This document shows positions 42,947 to 51,717 of a stretch of DNA of 64,000 nucleotides, in pieces. Position 1 is the first letter of the stretch. Each line of letters opens with the position of its first letter. The notes under the pieces are model-generated. The model was not told where the DNA came from. It saw only the letters and a list, made by a program, of their open reading frames with translations, and did no database searches. Made by a program: the position numbers and the translations under genes. The stretch is taken from positions 3,534,001 to 3,598,000 of the forward strand of contig NZ_QTUC01000001.1 of the NCBI RefSeq assembly GCF_003386795.1. The letters run 5' to 3'. This DNA is from Thermasporomyces composti. Its GTDB lineage: Bacteria; Actinomycetota; Actinomycetes; Propionibacteriales; Actinopolymorphaceae.

Positions 42947-44245
42947 TCAATGTCCTTTCATTCCATGACGCGCCTGAAACAATTCTACCACACGCTGGAC
43001 GCGTCCTGAAATCGCCGATGCCCTCCTTGCCATTAGCCACTCCCGCTTCTTGCGCGCATTAACCCAACCGGGAGGACGCTCCTCATCTCCGATCATTAGC
43101 AAGTATTCGTCACGGTTGAGCTCTCGCGCGGTGTGCTTGAGCATGGCGTAAACCAGGCAAGGTAATTCGGCGATACGACCTAGCTGATGAATTAGGGACC
43201 ACAGGGCGGGTGTAGGCAAGTCAAAATCACATAAAAGACCAGCCATCAATTCGATTGGACTACCAACACAATCACCATGGAGTGTCAATGCGCTGACAAA
43301 GACGAGGTGCTTGCCGTGCAATAGCCGGAGGTGTCTACAGGCGGCGTTACTGGGCATGGCTGTATACGACATCGCCAATTTTGTTGAAGGGACTAAGGAT
43401 GCTACTTGGCGAACTAACACTTCGAAATTGACGGAAGGAGAAGCTTGCGCAATCCGTTGCAGTAACATGTTCGCCGCTTTCCAGTAATCGTCCGGAAGTA
43501 CCTGAAAGCTTATTGCCCGGTTATGACGCTTTGTAATAACTTGAATCAAATGGTCGAAGTTCAGCGTCTTCGAAAAATCACTCTCCTTTACCGGTGTAGG
43601 CAAGTACGGCTCCATGGCAAAGTCGCCGACGAGTTCAATACCAAGTCCTGACACTTTGGCGTCGTTGCGCGCTTGTGTGCGAGCCAGCCTACTGCTACCT
43701 ACGTACCTTACTACTTTAGTCGCCGTGGTGGACTTATCTGTCCACAATAGTGGAAAGGGGCGAGGCTTGCCGCTAAGGCTCGAAGCTTCCGTTACAAGAG
43801 CACTCGTTGACCCAGTGGTACGCTGCATCGAGTCAAATTGACCTCGCCTTTCCCATAGATCGCCACCTACCTCGCCTGCTGCACCGACAAGAGCAAAGTC
43901 GAAACCTTGCTCGCTGAGGAGGTGTTTTACGACATCTTTTTGGAATTCGGCGAGACAGATCGCGCCTACTAATGCATTGCGAGGACGTTGAGCCTGAATT
44001 GCGAGCCGTAGAGCTCCTGCTGTCTGCCCAGAACCGATCAAGTCATCAACGACCAAAATTAGGTCAGCAGAACCTACTCTTGCGATCTCGATAAACGTGT
44101 AATCTTGCGGAAGTGTAATACGCTTAAGCCCGGTCCACTCGCCGCGAATCGGGTGTCCTCGCACTGGTCTATAACGACGGATGTAGTCAGTGGTATGGTA
44201 GTGAGGTCGGCTTGTGGACGGTGTCCGGAAGTGGTCTCGAGTCAC
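42947..44245 (-). CDS. Phosphoribosyltransferase-domain protein with a long unrecognised C-terminus
   Basis: A 432-residue protein. LILVVDDLIGSGQTAGALRL at about 62-81 is a type I phosphoribosyltransferase PRPP loop (consensus DDxxxxG/TxT). Only about 60 residues precede it, fewer than usual, and an in-frame stop two codons before the GTG rules out extension. Residues about 230-430 (e.g. HGKHLVFVSALTLHGDCVGS, then LIHQLGRIAELPCLVYAMLKHTA) match nothing I know. It may transfer a ribosyl-phosphate or nucleotide moiety, or act as a conflict-system effector; both are inference. It heads the minus operon. Confidence 0.65.
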   Translation of the reverse strand: MTRDHFRTPSTSRPHYHTTDYIRRYRPVRGHPIRGEWTGLKRITLPQDYTFIEIARVGSADLILVVDDLIGSGQTAGALRLAIQAQRPRNALVGAICLAEFQKDVVKHLLSEQGFDFALVGAAGEVGGDLWERRGQFDSMQRTTGSTSALVTEASSLSGKPRPFPLLWTDKSTTATKVVRYVGSSRLARTQARNDAKVSGLGIELVGDFAMEPYLPTPVKESDFSKTLNFDHLIQVITKRHNRAISFQVLPDDYWKAANMLLQRIAQASPSVNFEVLVRQVASLVPSTKLAMSYTAMPSNAACRHLRLLHGKHLVFVSALTLHGDCVGSPIELMAGLLCDFDLPTPALWSLIHQLGRIAELPCLVYAMLKHTARELNRDEYLLMIGDEERPPGWVNARKKREWLMARRASAISGRVQRVVELFQARHGMKGH

Positions 44246-44427
44246 GGGTTACGTGATCTTGCTTCATTAGGAAAAAAGATATAGGCTATCCATCCGGATG
44301 CATTATCGCGATGACGGAGAAAGGGGCGACTAGGTCTGAGGGACCGAGGGAACGGTTAGGTAGCTAGACATCGGAAAGGGGAATGGGAAAGCGCGTCCAA
44401 TATCGGGCGCCAAGCCCCTAGAGCTCA

Positions 44428-45657
44428 ATGAGTTCTTTGCCACGTGACGTACGACTACTCCTTCTTGGCCAGACCGGTGCGTCGCTTGGTGCTGCAGTTG
44501 CTTGGTTCGCTATACCGATTTTGGTGTTTGGGATAACTCATTCTCCTGTGAAGGCAGGTCTAGTAGGAACAATTTTTTATGTAACGCAACTGATCACTGC
44601 GGCGCTAGCTGGGCCTGCGGTCGACCGGCTCGACCGTAAACGGATCATGGTCATCAGTCAAGTGATACAGGGCGTTGTTTATGGTGCAGCTAGCTTTGTG
44701 ATAGTGTTTAAGCCGTCCTATGTTTTGTTCGTTGTGCTTGCATGCATCGGCGGCGTTTGCACGGCTGTATATATTACCGCTGAAAATGCAGTACTGCCAA
44801 GGTTGGCGGATTCGATTCAACTGCCGAAAGCTCTTACACTGAGTAATGCTCGACATTCCTTCGCCTCCCTTTCAGGAGGGCCGACAGGCGGCGTGCTACT
44901 TAGTGCGTCAACTTGGCTTCCGTTATTCGCGAACTTTATTGGAAGCATAATTGGCGCCGTTACGGCAGGGCTCATCCGAAAGTCGGGCGGTACAAAAAGT
45001 GTGCGCATCAAGCCCTGGACAGTAACAGAGACTTTCGACGGATTCACAAACATCATTAGAACCCCGCCGATACGCTCCTATGCTATTGTGTCAAGTTTAA
45101 ACAGTCTCGGCGGAGGTGCTATAGTTATCACGCTTCCTATTTATTGGGCCGATAAGGGATTGGATGCCGAAGTCATTGGTATTTTCACATTTACATTCGC
45201 TTCCGCTGGACTCGTTGGCGCAGTACTTGCAGCGCCCATCGTTGCCAAATTTCGGCCGTTTTTCGCGCTAACATTTGGTCTTGCTGTTTGGTCAACGGCG
45301 TCGGTGGTCGCTTGCCTTGATGTGTCAGACTACGTTGTCGTGACTGTTTTCTGCGCGGCTAGTCTTGTGACACCCGTGATGACGACGCCGATGACTGCGT
45401 GGATAGCGCGAAGTGTTCCCGATCACTTGCTGGGGAGAACGCAGTCAGCTCTATGGGTGTTGATCCGTTTGCTGGGAGCGGCGGCGCCCGGCGCAGGTGG
45501 TTGGCTGCTGGCTCAGAGCCGGGGAGCATCGGCGGCTTTCATTCCGTTCGCAATTGTCCAGATTGTAGTGCTTTTGTGCTGCCTGACAAGTAGGCATTTA
45601 AGGTCGATTCCGTCATCAGCACCTCAAGTGGCCGGAAGGTTTCAACCCAGTCCATAG
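44428..45657 (+). CDS. MFS transporter, exporter-like
   Basis: A 409-residue transporter with about twelve hydrophobic segments. VDRLDRKRIMVISQ between helices 2 and 3 is the MFS DRxxRR-type motif, and the overall pattern is close to enterobactin-exporter/multidrug MFS proteins (MFS_3). It probably exports a small molecule. Strong Shine-Dalgarno is not evident before the ATG. The gene lies 11 bases ahead of the nucleotidyltransferase-like gene, forming an operon divergent from the minus pair across a 182-base promoter region. Confidence 0.85.
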   Translation: MSSLPRDVRLLLLGQTGASLGAAVAWFAIPILVFGITHSPVKAGLVGTIFYVTQLITAALAGPAVDRLDRKRIMVISQVIQGVVYGAASFVIVFKPSYVLFVVLACIGGVCTAVYITAENAVLPRLADSIQLPKALTLSNARHSFASLSGGPTGGVLLSASTWLPLFANFIGSIIGAVTAGLIRKSGGTKSVRIKPWTVTETFDGFTNIIRTPPIRSYAIVSSLNSLGGGAIVITLPIYWADKGLDAEVIGIFTFTFASAGLVGAVLAAPIVAKFRPFFALTFGLAVWSTASVVACLDVSDYVVVTVFCAASLVTPVMTTPMTAWIARSVPDHLLGRTQSALWVLIRLLGAAAPGAGGWLLAQSRGASAAFIPFAIVQIVVLLCCLTSRHLRSIPSSAPQVAGRFQPSP

Positions 45658-45668
45658 CGGAGGAAAGC

Positions 45669-47198
45669 ATGTACGCTGAATCGCTTCAACGTGCCTCAGT
45701 GGTCAATATTCTTTCTGCCATCGCGATTGGCAAATGTCCAAATGAATCTGATCTCAGAGCTGTACCTTGGAGTGACCTGGCTGATTGTCTTGAGTATCAC
45801 GGAGTGCTTGGTCGAGTTGCAAATATTTTGGAGACGTGGCCTAAGTGGCCAGAGCGGAGATTGTTCGAAAGTGAAGTTCGACGTCGCATAATGAATCATC
45901 GCGCTCGGACGGTGGCGCAGGTTGAACGAGTGCGATCGCTGTTTCGGGGTCATCCTATTTCGCCTGTCGTTATTAAAGGCCCTACGACGGCGGCGCTTTT
46001 CGACACGGCGTACAGAATGAGGTGGAGCACTGATATCGATCTTTTTGTGGTTGATGCGACGTTGAAACAAATGGTTCATAATGCAGAAGTTCAGATGGTG
46101 GAGTCGAAATCTGAGCACGAGTTCGGTCTGCTTCGGGCAGGAGACACTATTTTCGATTTGCATCGTTATTATCCAGCTTTTTCGTACAGAAAGGACGTCG
46201 AAGGTCCTGTCAGTCACGGCGACGTGTTTTCGTGTCTGTGTAAAGATACTGCGATGTATCGGCGCACGATTGATTCGGAGGTGGTAATGGATTCTGCAGT
46301 GTGCGTCACCTCAGGCTGGGCAGAAGGTGTGCGATTTGTGCATCCTTCGATCGCCGCTGTTATTGCAGCGTGTCATTTGTTCAATAGTAGCCAATATGCG
46401 GCATCGTTCCCTCGAATTAGACTATCTGAGATCTTGGATTATCTTGAGTTGAGAAGACACTCAGATTTCGATAATCAGCTTTTCGATTCAATTGTAGAAA
46501 AAACACAGGCTCACGATGCAATTCAATTCCTGGAGCGATTTGTTGAGGAAATTTTGACATCTTGCGGATCACGCGAGTCGTGTGGTTTTCTTCAGGATCT
46601 GTGGCCGGGTCTCGCAATGGACGGATTTGTTTTTCGAATTGGATCGAAATCCTATTGGCAAAACTTGCTTTGCCGTCATGTTGAGATGGATTCCATTCTT
46701 GCGGCAACGGGGAGTACCGAACTTCAGTCATGTGAAGGTAAGCCGCAGTGGGCGCAGGTTAGGCCGTGTCGGCTTGGATGGCGTGAAGGGCAGATTGCGT
46801 CTCATGTGATCGGTGATGGAGCCGATCTAGATGTCTCGGTGTCGGCTGTACGCCACGATAACGGCTTGCGGATATACATGGCTGCGTGCCCGGCTAGTTT
46901 CGATGGAGCGGCGTTTCTCGTACTGCTGGGGAATTTGTATTTTGAGGTTCTATATGAGAATGGGGAGTGTTATATTAATGCTCAACGACAGTGGAAAGCC
47001 TGGCTGCAGGAGGATTATGAGCTTCGTGTTACAGATACTCGGCGTGGCGGACTGGAGTTCACACTAAATATTCCATGGCCGATAGTTTTAAGTGTCACCT
47101 CAGGTAGAATGATTCCCGGGCTTTTAGGTGCTAGAACTTGGCCGACGACCAGTACGGCGCGAAGTGGTCATTTGTTTGGCATACGTATCAAACTTTAG
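45669..47198 (+). CDS. NTP_transf_5-family nucleotidyltransferase-like protein
   Basis: A 509-residue protein. PVVIKGPTTAALFDTAYRM (K103) and STDIDLFVV (D122 and D124) reproduce the lysine-glycine and acidic DxD elements of the uncharacterised NTP_transf_5 family, seen near peptide and natural-product biosynthesis genes in actinobacteria. The C-terminal ~150 residues look like beta-sandwich (ending TWPTTSTARSGHLFGIRIKL) and are unrecognised. GGAGGAAAGC precedes the ATG, the best ribosome site in the island. No leader peptide gene was found nearby. Confidence 0.72.
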   Translation: MYAESLQRASVVNILSAIAIGKCPNESDLRAVPWSDLADCLEYHGVLGRVANILETWPKWPERRLFESEVRRRIMNHRARTVAQVERVRSLFRGHPISPVVIKGPTTAALFDTAYRMRWSTDIDLFVVDATLKQMVHNAEVQMVESKSEHEFGLLRAGDTIFDLHRYYPAFSYRKDVEGPVSHGDVFSCLCKDTAMYRRTIDSEVVMDSAVCVTSGWAEGVRFVHPSIAAVIAACHLFNSSQYAASFPRIRLSEILDYLELRRHSDFDNQLFDSIVEKTQAHDAIQFLERFVEEILTSCGSRESCGFLQDLWPGLAMDGFVFRIGSKSYWQNLLCRHVEMDSILAATGSTELQSCEGKPQWAQVRPCRLGWREGQIASHVIGDGADLDVSVSAVRHDNGLRIYMAACPASFDGAAFLVLLGNLYFEVLYENGECYINAQRQWKAWLQEDYELRVTDTRRGGLEFTLNIPWPIVLSVTSGRMIPGLLGARTWPTTSTARSGHLFGIRIKL

Positions 47199-47607
47199 AA
47201 TTCGATCTTTTGAAGTAATGTAAGTACGTCGAGTGAGGTGGAGATTTGCAAGGCAGGGTGAGCAGCTCCTGGCCACCATCTCGGTCACCGGACCGAGCGT
47301 CCGTTTCGATCTGGCGGCGATGGACGCGATCCTGCCCGACCTGCTAAGGCCGCCCACCAGGTCACGGTTGAGGTCGGCGGAACGTCCCCGCGCCTGTCGT
47401 CACAGCCGCACGGCTCGACCTCCCGCTAGGACTCCGGTCGTAGGACTCCGGTAGGACGACGGCTGCGCCCATCTCCGGGGGTCGTCTCGCCATCCGGTGT
47501 GGTAGGTGTGGGAGCGGTGCCGACTGAGGCACCGTGAGACGTGGCCAGTCAAGGGACCCCAGCGATGTGGCCTGTCTGGCCTGAAGCGATCCAAGGGATG
47601 GGAACGG
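47199..47607. other. Island right boundary with a possible host-gene remnant
   Basis: Composition returns to high G+C at about 47240. From there a frame reading RQGEQLLATISVTGPSVRFD then LAAMDAILPDLL (47245-47340) looks like the end of a real protein but has no start of its own and soon degenerates into Arg-rich sequence; it may be a remnant of a gene interrupted by the island. A 12-bp direct repeat TAGGACTCCGGT follows at 47427-47438 and 47441-47452. No other feature is seen. Confidence 0.35.
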
Positions 47608-48951
47608 TTGCACACGACCGAACACGGCTCCGCGCCTAGCTCATCATCATCGACCACACCGGCGATCTCCCACGCGGCGTCCTCACCCACGCTGCTCGCG
47701 TGGCTCCGCTCGAGGCCCCTCGCGGTCACCAACGCCACCTACGCGTTGCTGTACGCCGTCGACGGTGCGCTCCTTCCTTTCTTGAGTGTGTTCCTGGCGT
47801 ACGAGCACGGTTTCAGCGCCAGCCAGATCGGCATGGTGTTGGCCGCGTCCAGCGTCGCTGGTCTCATGGCGCCGCCGATTCTCACCATGCTCGCCGACCG
47901 CCACGGACGAGCCGAGCTGCTGTTCATCTGGGTCCTCGTCGCCTCGGCGGCGACCCTGCTCGTCTTCTCCGTGGTCGAGGGCTACTGGTGGCTGCTCGTC
48001 GTCTACACCGCTTTCTGCCTCGCCCGTGAGCCCTCGAGGCCACTCCTGGACGGCATCTTCTTCGCTGCGCAACGCAGGATTCCCGCACTCGCCGATGTGA
48101 GCTATCACCGGGTGCGGATCTGGGGGACCGTCGGCTACATGATCCCCGGCATCCTCCTCTACATCTCTCTCACCGACGACAGCTCCCTTGACGTGCTGCC
48201 GGTCATCGCGTGCGGATTGGCTCTCCTCGGAATCGTCGTGGCGTGGTTCCTGCCCACCCGGCACGTTGGCCGCACGGCCGGTTCACCGCCCAGCGGCTCC
48301 GGCACGGACCAAGCGGTCCGGTCCCGGTCACGTGCGGGCCATGGCGGAGGGACGTCGCTGTCTGAGGTGGTGCGAGTCGCGGGCCGGTTGCTCCGGCGGC
48401 CGACGACGGTGACGTTCCTCGCCTCGATGTTCCTGCTCCAGGTCGGCCAGTCGGTGTACTTCGCCTTCTACCCCCTGTTGGCCACCGACGTCGTCGGGCT
48501 CGCGCCGCGCTGGCTCGGGCTCGTGACGAATGTCGGGGTGATCATCGAGCTCGCCTACATGGCTGGCTACGGATGGCTCGTCCGGCGGCTGGGGTGGCGC
48601 TGGCTGATGGTGCTCGGCTCGCTGGCCGCGGTGGCACGGTTCGCCTTGCTCGCCGCGTCCCCCTCGGTCGCTGTCATCGTGGGGACGCAGGTCGTCCACG
48701 GCTTGGTGATCATCGGCACGATGGTGGCCGGCCGGGTGATCCTGGACATGCAGGCGCCCGACGAGATCCGGCACACCGCGCAAGGCATCTACGCCATCGT
48801 GCTGGGCGGAGGACGGATGGCCGGCGCCGCGGCGGGAGGCCTGGTCGCGGCCGCGTCGTTGGCCGCGGTGTTCTGGTGGGCGGCCGCCGTCGGGCTGCTG
48901 GCCGCGCTCGGCATGGCCTGGGCACTCCGGGACGAACCCAAGCCGGTCTGA
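47608..48951 (+). CDS. MFS transporter (LacY/HcaT-like)
   Basis: A 447-residue protein with about twelve hydrophobic segments of the MFS_1_like family. TLLAWLRSRPLAVTNATYALLYA begins the first helix and LADRHGRAELLF is the motif A loop. A long Ser/Gly/Arg-rich cytoplasmic loop follows helix 6. The substrate could be a sugar or aromatic compound. The start is uncertain: TTG 47608 is the first sensible codon, while the frame stays open back to a GTG at 47506. A TetR-family gene follows 61 bases later and may regulate it. Confidence 0.78.
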   Translation: MHTTEHGSAPSSSSSTTPAISHAASSPTLLAWLRSRPLAVTNATYALLYAVDGALLPFLSVFLAYEHGFSASQIGMVLAASSVAGLMAPPILTMLADRHGRAELLFIWVLVASAATLLVFSVVEGYWWLLVVYTAFCLAREPSRPLLDGIFFAAQRRIPALADVSYHRVRIWGTVGYMIPGILLYISLTDDSSLDVLPVIACGLALLGIVVAWFLPTRHVGRTAGSPPSGSGTDQAVRSRSRAGHGGGTSLSEVVRVAGRLLRRPTTVTFLASMFLLQVGQSVYFAFYPLLATDVVGLAPRWLGLVTNVGVIIELAYMAGYGWLVRRLGWRWLMVLGSLAAVARFALLAASPSVAVIVGTQVVHGLVIIGTMVAGRVILDMQAPDEIRHTAQGIYAIVLGGGRMAGAAAGGLVAAASLAAVFWWAAAVGLLAALGMAWALRDEPKPV

Positions 48952-49012
48952 CGATGGTCCGGGACGCCGTTGCCGGCGCCGACCACGGGCTGCGTGGGGC
49001 AAGAATGGTCGC

Positions 49013-49828
49013 GTGACGACGGAGTACGCCAGCACCGGCGATCCTCGCCGTGGCATCGAGCTGCTGTGGGGACTCCGGGAGCCCGCTCGCAAGGGACCCA
49101 AGCCCCGGCTGAGCGTCGAGCGGATCGCTCGGGCGGCGATCGAGATCGCGGACGCGGAGGGCCTGGCGGCGTTGTCGATGCGGCGGGTCGCTGAGCGGCT
49201 CGGCGTCACCGCGATGTCGCTCTACACCTACGTGCCCAGCAAGGCAGAGCTGCTCGACGTCATGCTCGACACGGTCTACGCCGAGGTGACCGGGCGCGGC
49301 GACGGCGACGACGAAGGAGGGTGGCGGGCCAAGCTCGCGCGGGTGGCTCGCGAGAACTGGGCTCTCTACCGTCGCCATCCCTGGCTGTTGCAGGTGTCGA
49401 CGAGACGGCCGGTGCTGGGCCCCAACCTCATCGCCAAGTACGACCGCGAGCTCTCCGCCGTCGACGGCATCGGATTGACCGATGTCGAGATGGACTTGGT
49501 GGTGTCCCTCGTCTCCGACTACGTCCATGGTGCCGTGCGTGGGGCGGTGCAGGCGGACGCGCTCGTCGAGCGCACCGGGATGACCGACGAGGAGTGGTGG
49601 CGACGGGCCGGTCCGATCCTCGCCGAGGTGCTGGAGCCGGAGCGCTACCCGCTCGCCGCTCGCGTGGGCGCCGCGGCCGGCGCGGAGTACGGCGCGGCGT
49701 CGGATCCGGAGCGGTCGTTCGAGTTCGGCTTGAGCATCCTCCTCGACGGCATCGAGACGCTCCTGCGCGCCAAGTCGGCGACGACCGCCGGTCATGACTC
49801 CGGCGCCGGAACCGACGCCACGTCCTGA
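49013..49828 (+). CDS. TetR-family transcriptional regulator (TetR_C_1 type)
   Basis: A 271-residue regulator. The helix-turn-helix is in IARAAIEIADAEGLAALSMRRVAERLGVTAMSLYTYV (about 39-76), followed by a ligand-binding C-terminal domain of the tetracycline-repressor-like class, with an unusual leading extension GLREPARKGPKPRLS. It probably senses a small molecule and represses the neighbouring MFS gene. GTG start; an AAGAAT weak -10 box lies 6 bases upstream, so it may be leaderless. Confidence 0.9.
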   Translation: MTTEYASTGDPRRGIELLWGLREPARKGPKPRLSVERIARAAIEIADAEGLAALSMRRVAERLGVTAMSLYTYVPSKAELLDVMLDTVYAEVTGRGDGDDEGGWRAKLARVARENWALYRRHPWLLQVSTRRPVLGPNLIAKYDRELSAVDGIGLTDVEMDLVVSLVSDYVHGAVRGAVQADALVERTGMTDEEWWRRAGPILAEVLEPERYPLAARVGAAAGAEYGAASDPERSFEFGLSILLDGIETLLRAKSATTAGHDSGAGTDATS

Positions 49829-49854
49829 CCCCTCGGCGACTAGACCCTCGGCGG

Positions 49855-51369
49855 CTAGACCTTCGCCGGTGTGGTCGCCTCGGGGCGTGACGGCTCGTCG
49901 GCGCTCAGCGCCTCGAGGATGGAGTCCACCGGTTCGACACGTTCCCGGCGCGTCAGCAGACCGACCAGTCCTGCCGCGCCGTACAGCACGAGCGACACCA
50001 GGACCGGGTAGGTCGTGATCTGCGCGGTGCTCAGCTCGAGCGCGTACTTGACCACGACGAAGGTCGCCAAGCCACCGCCGATCGACAAGAACGCGCTCAC
50101 CTGCCCTGCGCGCCGGAACAGCGGCAGCATGCCGAACAGCATTGGGATCGCCATGGGACCGACGAGCCCGCCGAACCATTCGAGGATGAGCGTGAGCACG
50201 CCGCCGAAGCGGTCGGCGTTGAGCGCGATCAGCACCGTCGAGACGCTGAACCCCACCGTGACCAGCCGAGCGGCCAGGAGGCGCACCCGGGGGTTGGCGG
50301 TCGCCAACCGGGGTGAGAGAGCCGGCAGGACGTCCCTGGTGATGACCGACGAGATGGCGTTGGACTCCGACGTCGTCATGGCCATCGTGTGCGCGAACAC
50401 CGACGCGAGGACGAGGCCGACCAGGCCCGCAGGAAGGTACTCGCGGGCCATCAACGCGTAGACCTCGTTGGGGTTCTCCACGTCCGGCAGGAGCAGGGGA
50501 GCGGCCCACATGGGGAAGAACAGCACCAGCGGCCAGAGGAGGTAGATCACCGACGACAAGAAGGCCGCCTTGCGCGCCTCAGATCCCTGCGGGGAGGACA
50601 TGAAGCGCTGCGCCAGGTTCCAGGTACCGCCCGAGTAACTGAGGAAGTTGATGACGAGGTACGGGAGGACGTAGGAGAGCGGGTACTCATCGGGGAACGG
50701 GTTCGTGCGGTCGGCCGGCAGCCGGTCCCAGATCCCCACGATGGCGGAGAGGCCGCCCAGCTCGCCCAGGACGACGACCAGCAAGGCGACGCCCGCGACG
50801 AACTGGACGACGAACTGCGTCAAGTCCGTGGCCACGTCGGCCCACATCCCGCCGATGGCGGAGTAGAAGATGCCGATGGCGCCGCAGATGACGATCGCCC
50901 ACGGCAACGGGATGCCGGAGAGCACGGACAGCACGATGCCCATGCCGGCGAACTTCGTGGCGTTGGAGACCAGGTTGAGCGCCGTGCCCGCCCAGGCCAG
51001 CGTCTGCTGCGTCGGCTTGCCGTATCGCTGCGCCAGGTACTCCAACGGCGACTCGAACCCGTACCGCTGTCGCAGCCGCGCCCAGCGGGGTGCGATGAAG
51101 AGCGCGCCGAGGAAGGTGCCGAACGCGATGCCGAAGGCCCACCAGATGTAGATGGTGATGCCGTAGGCGTACGCGACCCCGGCGAACGCGGTGAACACGA
51201 CCGCGCTGTAGCCGGACATGTGGTGGGAGATGCCGAGCAGCCACCAGGGCATCCGCCCGCCCGCGACGTAGAAGTCCCGTGTCGTGGCGACCTTCCGCTT
51301 CGACCAGACCCCGATGCCGATCATCAGCAGGAAGTAGAGCGCGAGCGCGGTGTGGTCGAGTGGGTGCAC
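49855..51369 (-). CDS. Sodium:solute symporter family (SSS) transporter
   Basis: A 504-residue membrane protein with about thirteen helices. DFYVAGGRMPWWLLGISHHMSGYSA is the conserved N-terminal signature of the SSS/SSF family (VxGRxxxWxxxGxSxxxxxxSA), and NFLSYSGGTWNLAQRFMSS a central loop typical of sugar and organic-acid members. Probably sodium-coupled uptake of a sugar, polyol or carboxylate. GTG at 51369 follows GAGGAGG. A perfect LacI-type operator lies 116 bases upstream. Confidence 0.9.
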   Translation of the reverse strand: MHPLDHTALALYFLLMIGIGVWSKRKVATTRDFYVAGGRMPWWLLGISHHMSGYSAVVFTAFAGVAYAYGITIYIWWAFGIAFGTFLGALFIAPRWARLRQRYGFESPLEYLAQRYGKPTQQTLAWAGTALNLVSNATKFAGMGIVLSVLSGIPLPWAIVICGAIGIFYSAIGGMWADVATDLTQFVVQFVAGVALLVVVLGELGGLSAIVGIWDRLPADRTNPFPDEYPLSYVLPYLVINFLSYSGGTWNLAQRFMSSPQGSEARKAAFLSSVIYLLWPLVLFFPMWAAPLLLPDVENPNEVYALMAREYLPAGLVGLVLASVFAHTMAMTTSESNAISSVITRDVLPALSPRLATANPRVRLLAARLVTVGFSVSTVLIALNADRFGGVLTLILEWFGGLVGPMAIPMLFGMLPLFRRAGQVSAFLSIGGGLATFVVVKYALELSTAQITTYPVLVSLVLYGAAGLVGLLTRRERVEPVDSILEALSADEPSRPEATTPAKV

Positions 51370-51697
51370 GGTCCCTCCTCCAGGCCGACTGACGACCGGC
51401 GGAGTCCCGGCACCCGTGGCCGACGGCACCGGCACCCGCCGGGCGGCGTGGTCCGCGCCGACGGAACGCGCACGCCGACGCCGGATCTGCAACCGGTTGC
51501 AGATGGCCCGGCAGACTGCCGTGCGAGGGAGGCCGCGGTCAAGAAGCCCGACGTGCCGATGTCGGTCACGCGGTGCGTGTGCGTGGGGAGGGGCCGTCGA
51601 GGGCAGCGGCGCCCTCGGCAGGCCGTCAGGCCCGTGGTGACCTTCGCCGTCAGGCCCGTGGTGACCTTCGCCGTCGGGCCTGCGGCGTACTTCGCTG
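51370..51697. other. Intergenic region with operator and tandem repeats
   Basis: About 330 bases between the SSS gene and the upstream FGGY kinase gene. It holds the LacI-type palindrome at 51485-51504 and most of a 24-bp tandem repeat array at 51622-51717. No gene is supported. Confidence 0.6.
51485..51504. promoter_or_regulatory. Perfect 20-bp LacI/GalR-type operator
   Basis: ATCTGCAACCGGTTGCAGAT is its own reverse complement over all 20 bases and has the central TGCAACCGGTTGCA layout (CG at the dyad) of LacI/GalR-family sites. It controls the SSS transporter gene by position. No LacI-family gene is in the window. Confidence 0.7.
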
Positions 51698-51717
51698 TCA
51701 GGCCTGCGGTGTGCTCA
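51622..51717. repeat. 24-bp tandem repeat array, four units
   Basis: Units begin GCCGTC or GCTGTC at 51622, 51646, 51670 and 51694. The first two are identical; the third and fourth are diverged. The last unit contains the kinase stop codon at 51698-51700, so the array starts within the end of the coding region and runs into the spacer. Confidence 0.8.

Larger units (their letters stand above)
42001..47240. mobile_element. Low-G+C genomic island, four genes, no integrase
   Basis: Composition changes sharply at both ends. Hand counts of the two 60-base lines beginning at 44521 and 46501 gave 24 G+C each (40%), against roughly 70% in the flanks; the minus-strand pair is intermediate, with 32 of 60 in the line at 43081. 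Codon use follows, with many A/T-ending codons. Genes are arranged as two divergent pairs. No integrase, transposase, tRNA attachment site or terminal repeat is seen, so the mode of entry is unknown. 'Mobile element' here means only a probable horizontally acquired segment. Confidence 0.7.

Noticed and set aside
44246-44427. Possible leader-peptide gene in the island promoter region (e.g. 18-codon frame at 44311-44367)
   Set aside because: The peptide is charged with no leader/core pattern, no strong ribosome site, and could arise by chance.
42001-47240. Island as prophage or insertion sequence
   Set aside because: No integrase, transposase, structural phage genes, target-site duplication or terminal inverted repeats were seen.
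51622-51717. CRISPR array
   Set aside because: Repeats are directly adjacent without spacers and no cas gene is present; it is a simple tandem repeat.
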